A DNA stretch of 64,000 bases from Parafrigoribacterium mesophilum. GTDB lineage: Bacteria > Actinomycetota > Actinomycetes > Actinomycetales > Microbacteriaceae. This document shows positions 48,657 to 57,144 of the stretch, in pieces (within the stretch, counting starts at the first letter, position 1; every line of letters starts with the position of its first letter). The notes below the pieces were generated by a model. The model searched no databases. It saw only the letters and a list, made by a program, of their open reading frames with translations, and was not told where the DNA came from. A program made the position numbers and the translations under genes. Location of the stretch: assembly GCF_039652555.1 (NCBI RefSeq), contig NZ_JBDJAF010000001.1, positions 682,001 through 746,000 of the forward strand, given 5' to 3'.

Positions 48657-49853
48657 CTACAACGCGACGGAAGACGACTGGCGGTCCCGCGGCATCCGCA
48701 GCGCGTAGACGGACGCCAACAGCATGAGCACGACCGCCGAGCCGAATGCGACCTGGTAAGACACCGCGTCGAGCAGGGCGCCGGCGACGAGCGGTCCGAC
48801 GATCGCGCCGAGGTCGGAGAACGCCGAGAAGATCGCGACCGGCTGACCACTGCGCGCTCCGGCGGCGTCGCCGACCGCGGCGGCCGGCGCAGTGCCCATG
48901 AAGGCCGCCGCGATGCCGTACACGCAGAGCAGTGCCGTAAGCATCCAGATGTCGCCGGCGAACGGGATCGCGACCATCACGGCGGCGGCGAGCGCGTACG
49001 CCCCGATGATGGCCGGCCGACGTCCGACGGTGTCGACAAACTTGCCGGCCGGCCCCAACGCCAGGGTCTGCGCGACCGCGGCAATGGCGAAGGCGATCCC
49101 GGTCCACAGCTCGGTGCGATGCAGCACCTCGACCACTAAGACGGGAACCAGCGCGCTGCGCACTCCGAGCGACGCCCAGCCGGAGGCGAAGTTCGCCAGA
49201 CATGCCGCCCGGAACCGCGGGTCGGCGAGCACCTGTCGGAAGGGAATGATCGGGGCCGGCTCTGTCGCATCCACCACCCGCCCCGAGCGAGGTCGCAAGA
49301 AGGCCAGCCCCACGACGCCGGCGACGACGAGCGTGCCCGCGTAAAAGAAAAACGGGGCACGCAACGAAATGATGGCAAGAAGCCCGCCGAGCGCGGGACC
49401 CGCCATCCCGCCGATGAGGAACCCGCCCTGGTAGAACCCAACGGCGCGACCGCGCATCGACCGGTCCGTCGTTCCCAGCAGCAGCGTCATGGCCGAGATG
49501 GAGAACATCGCCGAGCCGATACCACCCGCCCCTCGTAGCAGTAGCACTTCGAGATAGCTCTGCGCGATTCCGACCATTGCGCTGGACACCGCGACGATTC
49601 CGATCCCGATCGCCAGGATGGTTCGTTCGCCACCCCAGTCGATGAGCTTGCCGCAAAACGGGCTGGCGACCAGGCGCATCAGTGCGAACGCGGAGATCAC
49701 CGCGCCGACCTCGGTGTAACCGACGTGGAAGCTGCGCACGAACACCGGCAGGACGGGGATGACGACGCCGAAGCCGACCATGACGAAGAAGGCGATGAGG
49801 CCGAGCACGATAACCTCGCGGGAGAGCCGCGGTTTCACCCCTGGGTTCGACAC
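48657..49853 (-). CDS. MFS transporter (DHA1-like)
   Basis: A 398-residue, 12-helix major facilitator. FFVMVGFGVVIPVLPVFVRSF is TM1, with a conserved loop-2 motif GKLIDWGGERTILAIGIG and motif C-like GGFLIGGMAGPALGGLL in TM5. The start is GTG 49853, 6 nt after TAGCCT, a leaderless-type promoter. The acetyltransferase gene follows after 43 nt on the same strand, so the two may be one transcript. Substrate unknown. Confidence 0.9.
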   Translation of the reverse strand: MSNPGVKPRLSREVIVLGLIAFFVMVGFGVVIPVLPVFVRSFHVGYTEVGAVISAFALMRLVASPFCGKLIDWGGERTILAIGIGIVAVSSAMVGIAQSYLEVLLLRGAGGIGSAMFSISAMTLLLGTTDRSMRGRAVGFYQGGFLIGGMAGPALGGLLAIISLRAPFFFYAGTLVVAGVVGLAFLRPRSGRVVDATEPAPIIPFRQVLADPRFRAACLANFASGWASLGVRSALVPVLVVEVLHRTELWTGIAFAIAAVAQTLALGPAGKFVDTVGRRPAIIGAYALAAAVMVAIPFAGDIWMLTALLCVYGIAAAFMGTAPAAAVGDAAGARSGQPVAIFSAFSDLGAIVGPLVAGALLDAVSYQVAFGSAVVLMLLASVYALRMPRDRQSSSVAL

Positions 49854-49929
49854 CCCATCAGGCTACGGCCTCGGCGCCACGGCCAGCTCAAGATCGTGCC
49901 GGGAACGTCGTCGCGAGTCAGCCGCGGAC

Positions 49930-50280
49930 TCACTCCGCGCGCATGGCCTCGGTGAACGGCAACATTTCGACGTGGTGAGGTGCGACCCTTCGCCTGCCCA
50001 GCGCGAATCCAACCCAACCCGACAACAGAGCAATGCCCACCGCAATGGAGATCTGGCCACTCAAGCTGAGTTGCCGAACCTGATGCGACAGGCCTCCACC
50101 GTCCTGTCCAATCCGCAAAGTGGGCGCGCCGGGCGCCAGCGCCGTTCCAGCCGCCAAGTCGTACACCGTCCACGACGCGGTAAGCGTCGACTGGGTCAGA
50201 AACACCACGAGCCCGAAGCACAGCGCGATGACGCCGAGTATCGGGATACACCAGCGCCGCAGGAAACGAGAGAGAGCCAT
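49930..50280 (-). CDS. Small membrane protein with two TM helices
   Basis: A 116-residue protein. An N-terminal basic segment (MALSRFLRRWC) leads to TM1 (about 12-31), an extracytoplasmic loop of about 45 residues rich in Gly/Ala/Leu (APTLRIGQDGGGLSHQVRQL), and TM2 (about 76-95). The short cytosolic C-terminus carries a His pair (APHHVEML). No family was recognised. The start is 6 nt after TACTTT (leaderless pattern). Confidence 0.65.
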   Translation of the reverse strand: MALSRFLRRWCIPILGVIALCFGLVVFLTQSTLTASWTVYDLAAGTALAPGAPTLRIGQDGGGLSHQVRQLSLSGQISIAVGIALLSGWVGFALGRRRVAPHHVEMLPFTEAMRAE

Positions 50281-50335
50281 CCGTCGAAAGTACTGTATTC
50301 CCGCCCCGGAAAGGCCGAGGCGCGCGTCTGCGAAA

Positions 50336-51121
50336 CTAGGCCGCGCCGATGGTCCGCAGGGCGCCGAAGAATTCGATCAGGATTGGGGCCACCGCATCGT
50401 TCGCGGCCCGGTGATCCTGACCCTCCACAGTGCGCCGCACAGCACCGGGGACGGATGCGACAATCGCCTCGGCCGCCAAACCAGCCCAGCTCGGACTGGC
50501 GCCGCCTACCAGCAGCAGCGTGGGCGTGTCCACCGCCGCGAACCGCCCGGTGGGAATGGACCCGTCGTGGACCAGAGCCAGGTCGTACGGCAGGGTCGGC
50601 GCCAATTCCACCAAGCTCGACCAGAACGGGGACTGCTTCATTGCGTCGAGGCTGCCTGGCATCGCGTTTCCGATGAACAGCGCGAGCGCTTCTTCCGGTC
50701 GGCCCTCCTCCACCGCCCTGGAAACCAGGCCGTTGAAGTCGTCGTCTGGTTCGCCCGCAACCATGTACGGCGGTTCGTACGCTGCCAATCCCGCCAAGGG
50801 CAAACCCTGTTGCGCGGCTTCGAGGGCCAGCGCTCCCCCCGACGAATGCCCGTACACGAAACAGGGTTGGCCCGCCGCGACGACGAGGGCGGCGAGGTCT
50901 TCGATCTCGCGCTGAACCGAGTGGGGCCTCGTGTCACCGCTGTCTCCGCGGCCACGCCGGTCCCAGGTATAGACCGTGAAGTCGGGTGCCAGCAACTCCG
51001 CGAGGCCGGATGCTCCCTGTCGGGTGCTCAATGCACCACCGATCAAAATCACCGCCGGGCCGGTGCCGTTTCGCTCGAACGCAATGTTGGTGCCATCGGC
51101 TGATTGCACGGTCTCGACCAT
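50336..51121 (-). CDS. Alpha/beta-hydrolase
   Basis: A 261-residue hydrolase of the epoxide hydrolase/pimeloyl-ester fold. The oxyanion region is ILIGGALSTRQG, the arginine loop RRGRGDSGD, the nucleophile elbow GHSSGGAL and the C-terminal His in EGQDHRAAN. Probable substrate: ester or lactone. ATG 51121 has AGGAG 6 nt upstream. Divergent from the alcohol dehydrogenase gene, 88 nt apart. Confidence 0.88.
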   Translation of the reverse strand: MVETVQSADGTNIAFERNGTGPAVILIGGALSTRQGASGLAELLAPDFTVYTWDRRGRGDSGDTRPHSVQREIEDLAALVVAAGQPCFVYGHSSGGALALEAAQQGLPLAGLAAYEPPYMVAGEPDDDFNGLVSRAVEEGRPEEALALFIGNAMPGSLDAMKQSPFWSSLVELAPTLPYDLALVHDGSIPTGRFAAVDTPTLLLVGGASPSWAGLAAEAIVASVPGAVRRTVEGQDHRAANDAVAPILIEFFGALRTIGAA

Positions 51122-51209
51122 GAAACTCCTCTGCAGTGCGGGCGGCATCCCCCTCGCCAATGTAAGTCCTGCCTCCGGGACGCGTCAACGCATCCTTAGA
51201 CTTTGTCCT

Positions 51210-52259
51210 ATGCGAGCAACAGTGATCCACGGCGAACGAGACATCCGAACCGACGAGGTTGCGGATCCGGTACTGATGACGGTCACCGACGCGGTCGTCC
51301 GCGTGGTTGCCGCGTGCGTGTGCGGGTCCGACCTCTGGCCGTATCGCGGGACGATACCCACGCTCAGCCCGCACCGCATCGGACACGAATTCGTCGGCAT
51401 CGTCGAGGCGATCGGCTCGGAGGTGCACAAGCTGCGGGTCGGCGACTTCGTCATCGCGCCGTTCTACTACTGCGACAACACGTGCATCAACTGCCGAAAC
51501 GGCGTCACATCCTCGTGCCTGCACGGCGGATGGTGGGGCGCGGATGACCGCAACGGACGGTTCGTGGACGGTGCCCAAGGCGAGCGTGTGCGGGTGCCAC
51601 TGGCCGACGGCACGCTGGTGGTGACCCCCTCGGTACCGGACGACGGCTTCATCCCGAGTCTGCTGACGCTGGCGGATGTCTGCGGCACCGGCCATCATGC
51701 CGCCCTGTCCGCAGGAGTGTCGGCCGGCAGTTCGGTGGTCGTGGTCGGCGACGGTGCGGTGGGGCTCTGCGGCATTCTGGCGGCCAAGCGCCTCGGCGCC
51801 GCGCGCATCGTGGCCATGTCACGCCACGCCGATCGACAGGCGATCGCCCGCGAGTTCGGCGCGACCGACGTGATCGAGGAACGCGGCGATGCCGGCGTCG
51901 ACCGGGTCAAAGCCCTCTTCAACGGAATCGGCGCGGACTGCGTCTTGGAGTGCGTCGGTACGAAGGCGTCGATGGATCAGGCGATCCGTTGCACCCGCCC
52001 CGGCGGAACTGTGGGCTACGTGGGCTCCCCCAACGGTGGATCGGAACTGCCGGTGCGGCCGCTGTTCGACGACAACATCGGGGTGAACGGCGGAGTGGCG
52101 CCGGTGCGCGGTTACATCGAGGAACTGCTCCCGGACGTACTCTCCGGAGCCATCAACCCGGGCCGGGTCTTCGACCTGGAGCTGCCGTTGACCCAGGCCG
52201 CGGCGGCCTACGCGGCGATGGATGAGCGCCGCGCCACCAAGGTGCTGTTACGCCCCTGA
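51210..52259 (+). CDS. Zinc-dependent alcohol dehydrogenase (MDR family)
   Basis: A 349-residue medium-chain dehydrogenase. Catalytic zinc ligands are in ACVCGSD and IGHEFVG; the structural-zinc cysteines are in YYCDNTCINCRNG. The Rossmann motif is VVGDGAVGLCGILAAKRLGA. Reaction: NAD(P)-linked oxidation of an alcohol or polyol. TAGACT at 51197-51202 lies 7 nt before ATG 51210, so the message should be leaderless. The longer frame upstream is antisense to the hydrolase and was not used. Confidence 0.93.
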   Translation: MRATVIHGERDIRTDEVADPVLMTVTDAVVRVVAACVCGSDLWPYRGTIPTLSPHRIGHEFVGIVEAIGSEVHKLRVGDFVIAPFYYCDNTCINCRNGVTSSCLHGGWWGADDRNGRFVDGAQGERVRVPLADGTLVVTPSVPDDGFIPSLLTLADVCGTGHHAALSAGVSAGSSVVVVGDGAVGLCGILAAKRLGAARIVAMSRHADRQAIAREFGATDVIEERGDAGVDRVKALFNGIGADCVLECVGTKASMDQAIRCTRPGGTVGYVGSPNGGSELPVRPLFDDNIGVNGGVAPVRGYIEELLPDVLSGAINPGRVFDLELPLTQAAAAYAAMDERRATKVLLRP

Positions 52260-52300
52260 ATCCGAACGCTGCGCCTGCGGACGCTGTCGTCAGGACGCAG

Positions 52301-52468
52301 CCTCCCGGTGATCGAGCCCGTCGAAATCGGGCGACGGGTCTCGACAAGCTCGACCACCGGGGCTCGACCACCGGGGGATGCGATTGCGGCCACCCTCCCG
52401 GTGATTGAGCCCTCCCGGTGATTGAGCCCGCCCGGTGATTGAGCCTGTCGAAATCGGGCGACGGGTGC
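52301..52468. repeat. REP-like repeats between convergent genes
   Basis: Two near-identical 36-38-bp blocks (52301-52338 and 52430-52466) end in GTCGAAATCGGGCGACGGG and flank several short copies of CCCGGTGATTGAGC and GCTCGACCACCGGG. GTCTCGACAAGCTCGACCACC at 52338-52358 is the same core as at 26.7 kb. No coding potential. It separates the alcohol dehydrogenase from the HesB-like gene. Confidence 0.85.
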
Positions 52469-52498
52469 CTGCATTGCCATCGTCTTGCGGGTCGACAG

Positions 52499-52783
52499 TT
52501 ATCCGCGCTCTGCCACGGCGAACCGCACGGAACCATCGCCGTCGAGTTGCGCGTCAAGCACCTTGTCGCTGAGCGCGGCAGCGGCCCGCTCCTCGAGAAA
52601 GACGCGAGCTCCGGAATCCTCCACGAGCTGATCGCTGGGCTCTGGGGTGGGTGTCAGTTCGACCTTGAGGCTGCCGGTTGTGTCATCCGCGGCGCTGATC
52701 CGAAGTCCGGCGTCGCCCGCAACAGCCGTCTGGTCGGTGAGGTTCTTGATGGCGGCGCTGGCGTTTTCGGTGAGAGTGAGCAT
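52499..52783 (-). CDS. HesB/IscA-fold protein without cysteines
   Basis: A 94-residue protein of the HesB/YadR (iron-sulfur assembly) fold: MLTLTENASAAIKNL at the start, DAGLRISA as the first strand, LKVELTP, then ARVFLEERAAAALSDKVLDA near the C-terminus. The three iron-binding cysteines of IscA-type carriers (C-x~60-CxC) are all missing; the protein has no cysteine at all. The ribosome site AAGGAG lies 8 nt before ATG 52783. Frequent in actinobacteria and usually still called HesB; a role in Fe-S transfer is not expected. Confidence 0.83.
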   Translation of the reverse strand: MLTLTENASAAIKNLTDQTAVAGDAGLRISAADDTTGSLKVELTPTPEPSDQLVEDSGARVFLEERAAAALSDKVLDAQLDGDGSVRFAVAERG

Positions 52784-52937
52784 GGGGTCTCCTTCAGGTT
52801 CTCGAATAGGAAGTGTTCGACTTTTCTCCTGATCGCGGTCAGATTCAAGCGCAATAGGCATTTTCTGCGGGAGTTCCCACGCCGGGTACCGGCATCTGTC
52901 AGGGTCGAGCACAAGGAGCCGGTGGTATCAAGGGCAT

Positions 52938-53759
52938 GTGGGCAGCATGGCAAGCGGGCGCGCGAAACGGAAGCAGGTCGAGGCTGCCGCCCGCGACGCC
53001 ACCAACAGCAGACCGGCCCGTGTGCTGGCCCGCGGCGGCTTCATCGCCAGTGGCGTCGTCCACATCCTGATCGGCGCTCTGGCGATCAGCGTGGCCCGCG
53101 GTTTGCGACGGCACGCCGACCAGTCTGGGGCGCTGGATGCTGTCGCGGATGCGCCGGGGGGAATCATCGTGTTGTGGATCGCGGTGGTCGCGCTGCTGGG
53201 GCTTGCGGTGTGGCAGTGGACCGGGCCGATGTCGCCCCGGCCGGAACGGGCGCTGCCGAGGAAGGTGCGGGACCGATTCAAAGCCATCGGATTCCTCGCC
53301 GTTGCGCTGGCTGCGCTGGTGTTCGCCTCGGGAGGTCACTCGAACACCGCCAAGTCGACTCACAGCTTGAGCTCCTGGCTCATCGGCCTTCCCGGTGGGG
53401 TCTTCGTGCTCATGGCGGTGGGAATGGCCGTCGGCTCGGTCGGTGTGACCTTCGCGTTTCGGGGCCTCTCCCGTCACTTCCGTGAGGACATCGACCCGCC
53501 GACCGGACCCGCCGGTGTGGCGGTGGTGGCGCTGGGTGTTGTTGGCTACACCGCTAAAGGCATCGCGCTCGTGATTATCGGGTTGCTTTTTGCTGGCGGC
53601 GCGCTGTTCGGCGATGCGAGCTGGACAACAGGACTCGATGGGGCGTTCCGGTTCCTCACCACGCTTCCCACCGGCGTGTGGCCGCTGTTCTTCATCGCCG
53701 GTGGATTCATCGCCTACGGCATCTACCAGGCGTGTCGGGCCCGGTACCTGCGCCGCTAG
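52938..53759 (+). CDS. DUF1206 membrane protein
   Basis: A 273-residue protein with about six transmembrane helices arranged as three two-helix repeats, which is the DUF1206 architecture. Each unit begins with a positively charged turn and G-x-x-A/K-G (LARGGFIASGVVHILIGALA, FKAIGFLAVALAALVF, VGYTAKGIALVIIGLL). The function is unknown. GTG 52938 is given; ATG 52947 is close by and equally possible. A 153-nt gap before it holds no other gene. The alpha/beta hydrolase gene follows on the same strand. Confidence 0.88.
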   Translation: MGSMASGRAKRKQVEAAARDATNSRPARVLARGGFIASGVVHILIGALAISVARGLRRHADQSGALDAVADAPGGIIVLWIAVVALLGLAVWQWTGPMSPRPERALPRKVRDRFKAIGFLAVALAALVFASGGHSNTAKSTHSLSSWLIGLPGGVFVLMAVGMAVGSVGVTFAFRGLSRHFREDIDPPTGPAGVAVVALGVVGYTAKGIALVIIGLLFAGGALFGDASWTTGLDGAFRFLTTLPTGVWPLFFIAGGFIAYGIYQACRARYLRR

Positions 53760-53815
53760 TGATGGCGTCCGCGACATTCGTCGTGTTCCAAGGATGCCGG
53801 ATTAGCATCAAGCGC

Positions 53816-54547
53816 ATGCCCGCCGCTGTAGTGTTCGTGCACGGATTGCGGACATCCGCGACTATGTGGCGACATCAGGTCGCGGCGTGCGAATCCCACG
53901 GCATTCCGGCCGTCGCCATCGACCTGCCGGGCCACGGCCGCCGCATGGGTGAGCGGTTCACGCTGAAGGGTGCCCGGCGGGCGATCGGCGACGGGATTGC
54001 CGCGGCGTCGGAGTCGGGCGCGAAGCCGTACCTGTGCGGATTCTCGCTGGGTGGCTATCTGGCGATCGAGTGGGCCGGAGCCCACCCTGACGCGATCTCC
54101 GGGTTGCTCGCGGCCAGCTGCGGAACCGAGCCGAACCGTCTGCTGCTGGGCGGTTGGCGGATGCTCGCCCGCGGCATCCACGCACTCCCCGACCACGGCA
54201 GGGCGCTGAACGACTTCATGCTGAGGCTGCTCGTTCCTCCGCCCGGTGCGCTTGACGTGCTCGCCGGCGGGGTGGCCCTGGAGGTGATGGACGACGTCTT
54301 GCGCGAGTTGCGGCCGGTGACACCGGCGCCGAGCCTCTCCCGGATCGACGTGCCGGTGACGTTCGTCAATGGCCAACTCGATCATTTCCGGATCCACGCC
54401 AGCCGTTATCTTGCAGCCACCCCGCACGGTCGCCTGGTGACCTTGCCGCGCGCCACGCACATGGTGAGCGTGGTGCGGCCGGAGGAATTCACCGGCATCC
54501 TGTTGGAGGCGCACGCCGAAGCCACGGCCCGGTCGGCCGCCGCCTGA
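53816..54547 (+). CDS. Alpha/beta-hydrolase
   Basis: A 243-residue hydrolase. MPAAVVFVHGLRTSATMW gives the oxyanion region, then DLPGHGRRMG, the nucleophile elbow GFSLGGYLAIEW, the acid near VNGQLDHFRI and the His in PRATHMVSVV. Distinct from the other hydrolase at 50.3 kb. TAGCAT at 53803-53808 lies 7 nt before ATG 53816, so leaderless transcription is expected and the upstream frame was rejected. Substrate unknown. Confidence 0.88.
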   Translation: MPAAVVFVHGLRTSATMWRHQVAACESHGIPAVAIDLPGHGRRMGERFTLKGARRAIGDGIAAASESGAKPYLCGFSLGGYLAIEWAGAHPDAISGLLAASCGTEPNRLLLGGWRMLARGIHALPDHGRALNDFMLRLLVPPPGALDVLAGGVALEVMDDVLRELRPVTPAPSLSRIDVPVTFVNGQLDHFRIHASRYLAATPHGRLVTLPRATHMVSVVRPEEFTGILLEAHAEATARSAAA

Positions 54548-54573
54548 GTTCCGGTGCAGTCACCCCGGTGTGG

Positions 54574-54996
54574 TCAGCGCCGAAAACGTATCCCGGTGAT
54601 CGCGTCGACGGTAATGCGCACGTAATTCCACTTGTCGGTTGGATGCGTGGCATCCAGTTCGAGCACGCCGGACTGCTCGATGTCGCCGTCCAGCATCAAT
54701 CGGTGCGCGCTGCCGTGCACGACGACGCTCCAGTTGAAGCCTCCGGTCTGACCGTCCGCCTCGAACGCGACCCTGTCGTTGGCGGTGATGTCCATGAGCT
54801 TGGCGCCGGGGCCGGTGCGGAAGAAGATCGCCCCCTCATGGACGAGGAAGTTGACCGGGAACACGTCGAGAAAAAGTTCGCCCGTCGCGGGATCGGCCAC
54901 CGCCGTGGCGAGCCGGCCGAGCGGTGCCGCCGCGAGCAGCTTCCAGCACTCGTCAGCAGAGAGATCCTCCACGCGGCGCTCGGAGTGAGTGGTCAT
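54574..54996 (-). CDS. Pyridoxamine 5'-phosphate oxidase-like flavin-nucleotide binding protein
   Basis: A 140-residue split beta-barrel protein. ECWKLLAAAPLGRLATAV is the common N-terminal helix and strand, followed by DVFPVNFLVHEGAIFFRTG, FEADGQTGGFNWSVVVHG and a C-terminal WNYVRITVDAITGIRF. Members bind FMN or F420. The ATG at 54996 has GGAAGAGA upstream. It is 36 nt downstream of the SDR gene on the same strand. Confidence 0.87.
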   Translation of the reverse strand: MTTHSERRVEDLSADECWKLLAAAPLGRLATAVADPATGELFLDVFPVNFLVHEGAIFFRTGPGAKLMDITANDRVAFEADGQTGGFNWSVVVHGSAHRLMLDGDIEQSGVLELDATHPTDKWNYVRITVDAITGIRFRR

Positions 54997-55032
54997 TTCT
55001 CTTCCGTTCTGGCTGCAGCCGCACGTCCCGGG

Positions 55033-56073
55033 TTATCGGGTCGTGGCCTGTACCAGGTTGAGGTCGATCAAACTCGTGGCGGTGGCGACGAGGGAGTCCT
55101 CGGGCGACCGCGGCTTCCAGTCGAGTACGCGCCGGGCTTTTTCGTTCGACGCGTTCATGCTGTGGCCCAGTCGGTGGGCGACGTCACTGAGCGACGGATC
55201 GAACCGGGCCGCGAGCCGCACCAGCCAGTTGGGCAGCACCCGGGTCGGCACGCGGTCGGCCGCGGCCCCCAGTCGGGACTTCAGCACCCTGGCCATCTCA
55301 GGCAGCTTCATGAAATCCCCGGCGACCGCGAGGAACCGTTCACCGCGAGCGGCCGGGGCGGTCATGGCCAGCAGGTGAAGGTCCGCGACATCGCGTACGT
55401 CGACCAGCCCGAACGATGTCTTGGGCAATCCCGGCATACCTCCCGACAGCAGCCGCCGGACCAGCTCGATCGAGGTGGACAGGTCCGGTCCCAGCACCGG
55501 ACCGAGGATGCCGACCGGGTTGACTACCGCCAACTCCACGCCGCCGCCCTCGCGCTCGATGAAGTCCCAGGCGGCGCGCTCGGCGAGGGTTTTCGATTTC
55601 GCGTACGCGCTGACCTGCCCGTTGGGGTCCGTCCAGTCGGCCTCGGTGTATGCCGCGTCTTTGGCCGGGGCGCCGTATCCGATCGCCGCAAAGGAGGAGG
55701 TCAGCACGACACGCCGCACGCCGGCGTCCCTGGCCGCCCGCAGAACGCGCAGGGCGCCTTCCCGGGCGGGGACGATGAGCTCGTTCTCGTCTTTGGGCTG
55801 TCGCCCCGGGAACGGTGACGCCACGTGAAGCACGAACTCGCATCCGGTCACCGCCTGCCGCCAGCCGGCGTCGGAGGTAAGGTCCGCGGCGACGAACGAC
55901 AGCGCGTCGCCGGGTTCGCAGCCGGCGGCGGCGAGCATCGCGCGCACCTCCGCTTCCCGCGCGAGCAACCGCACCGTGGTACGCACGCGGTACCCGGCAT
56001 CCACGAGCGCGAGGATGCAGTGGGCGCCGACGAAACCGGATCCACCGGTCACCAGCACCAGTTCGCCGCTCAT
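55033..56073 (-). CDS. Extended SDR, dihydroflavonol-4-reductase-like
   Basis: A 346-residue extended short-chain dehydrogenase. The NAD(P) site is LVTGGSGFVGAHCILAL, FVLHVASPFPG is a substrate-loop motif of dihydroflavonol reductase/anthocyanidin-like enzymes, and YAKSKTLAERAAW contains the YxxxK. Reduces a ketone or aldehyde with NADPH. AGGAGG about 8 nt before ATG 56073 is a strong ribosome site. The PPOX-like gene follows it. Confidence 0.91.
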   Translation of the reverse strand: MSGELVLVTGGSGFVGAHCILALVDAGYRVRTTVRLLAREAEVRAMLAAAGCEPGDALSFVAADLTSDAGWRQAVTGCEFVLHVASPFPGRQPKDENELIVPAREGALRVLRAARDAGVRRVVLTSSFAAIGYGAPAKDAAYTEADWTDPNGQVSAYAKSKTLAERAAWDFIEREGGGVELAVVNPVGILGPVLGPDLSTSIELVRRLLSGGMPGLPKTSFGLVDVRDVADLHLLAMTAPAARGERFLAVAGDFMKLPEMARVLKSRLGAAADRVPTRVLPNWLVRLAARFDPSLSDVAHRLGHSMNASNEKARRVLDWKPRSPEDSLVATATSLIDLNLVQATTR

Positions 56074-56190
56074 GCGTGCCTCCTGAGGTTTCGTGTGATC
56101 AACCTAGTTCATCACGGTGGTCACGCGGCCAGTATCGTCGCCTTAAACTCGACCGCTCGACCAGGATCCACGCGCGTGCGGGGTTGCAGG

Positions 56191-56955
56191 TCAGGCCAGA
56201 CGGCCTCCGCCGTCGACGCCGATGATCTGCCCGGTGATGTACGAGGCCCGTGCGGACAGCAGAAACGCGACCACGTCGCCAAGCTCCCGTGGTCGGCCAT
56301 AGCGTCCCAGCGGAATCGCGGCCGTGGCCGCGGCGCGCACCTCGTCGACCGAGCCGCCGGTACGGACCGCGGCTTTCGCATCCAGGTCTTCAAGCCGCGC
56401 CGTGCTCAGGCGCCCGGGCGCCACGCCGTTGATCCGGATCTGCGGGGCCAGTTCAACCGCGAGGGTGCGCACCAGTCCGGCCAGCCCCGGCCGGAGAACG
56501 TTCGAGGTGGCGAGGCCGCGGATCGGCCGGTGCACCGAGGACGACAGGATCACCGCAATCGACGGCGCGACCCCGGACCTCAACTCGATTATTGCGTGTT
56601 GCACGAGCCGGATGGTGCTGAGCAGCGTGCCGTCGATCGCGGCCTGCCAGGTCGCATCGTCAAGGTCCGCGAAACCGCCGGCCGCGGGGCCACCCGAATT
56701 GACCAGAACGCCATCGAGTCCACCCAGAGCCGCGGATGCCTGCTCAACGGCGCGCTGCGGGCCTGCGGGATCGGACAGGTCGGCCGGCACGGCCACGGCG
56801 CCCAGCCTTGCGGAGGCCTCCGCGAGTCGCGGTGTGTCTCGGGCGTTCAGCGCTACGCGCGCCCCCTCGGCCGCTAACGCCTCCGCGACAGCGAAACCGA
56901 GGCCTGAGCTGCCGCCGGTGACCAAGATGCGCTTGCCTGCTAGTCCCAGATCCAT
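56191..56955 (-). CDS. Classical SDR with substituted Tyr/Lys active site
   Basis: A 254-residue SDR. The cofactor motif is ILVTGGSSGLGFAVAEAL, LVNSGGPAAGGF replaces the usual NNAG, and the C-terminal GQIIGVDGGG is present. In the catalytic region, SSSVHRPIRGLATSNVLRPG, the Tyr and Lys of YxxxK are replaced by Ser/Asn and Arg. A subfamily with NSGGP and a missing Tyr exists in bacteria and its activity is uncertain. GAAGGG seven nt upstream of ATG 56955. Confidence 0.85.
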   Translation of the reverse strand: MDLGLAGKRILVTGGSSGLGFAVAEALAAEGARVALNARDTPRLAEASARLGAVAVPADLSDPAGPQRAVEQASAALGGLDGVLVNSGGPAAGGFADLDDATWQAAIDGTLLSTIRLVQHAIIELRSGVAPSIAVILSSSVHRPIRGLATSNVLRPGLAGLVRTLAVELAPQIRINGVAPGRLSTARLEDLDAKAAVRTGGSVDEVRAAATAAIPLGRYGRPRELGDVVAFLLSARASYITGQIIGVDGGGRLA

Positions 56956-56996
56956 CGTGTCCCTTCGCCGTCGCCGTACGAGTCTGCTCCGACTTT

Positions 56997-57086
56997 ATCT
57001 CCGCCAACCAACCGGCCTTGTCTCCCAACCAACCGGCCTTGTCTCCGCCAACGTACCGGCCTTATTCCCCGCCAACCCACCGGCCG
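56997..57086. repeat. 21-23-bp imperfect tandem repeat
   Basis: Four imperfect copies of a unit based on TCTCCGCCAACCAACCGGCC lie between the divergent SDR and coiled-coil genes, with small insertions that change unit length (20-23 nt). No coding frame or promoter could be assigned inside. Confidence 0.75.
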
Positions 57087-57144
57087 GCGCCAAGACAGGG
57101 CACCATGTTGCTATGCACTCCAGCGCATTTGACGGGGCCCGTTG

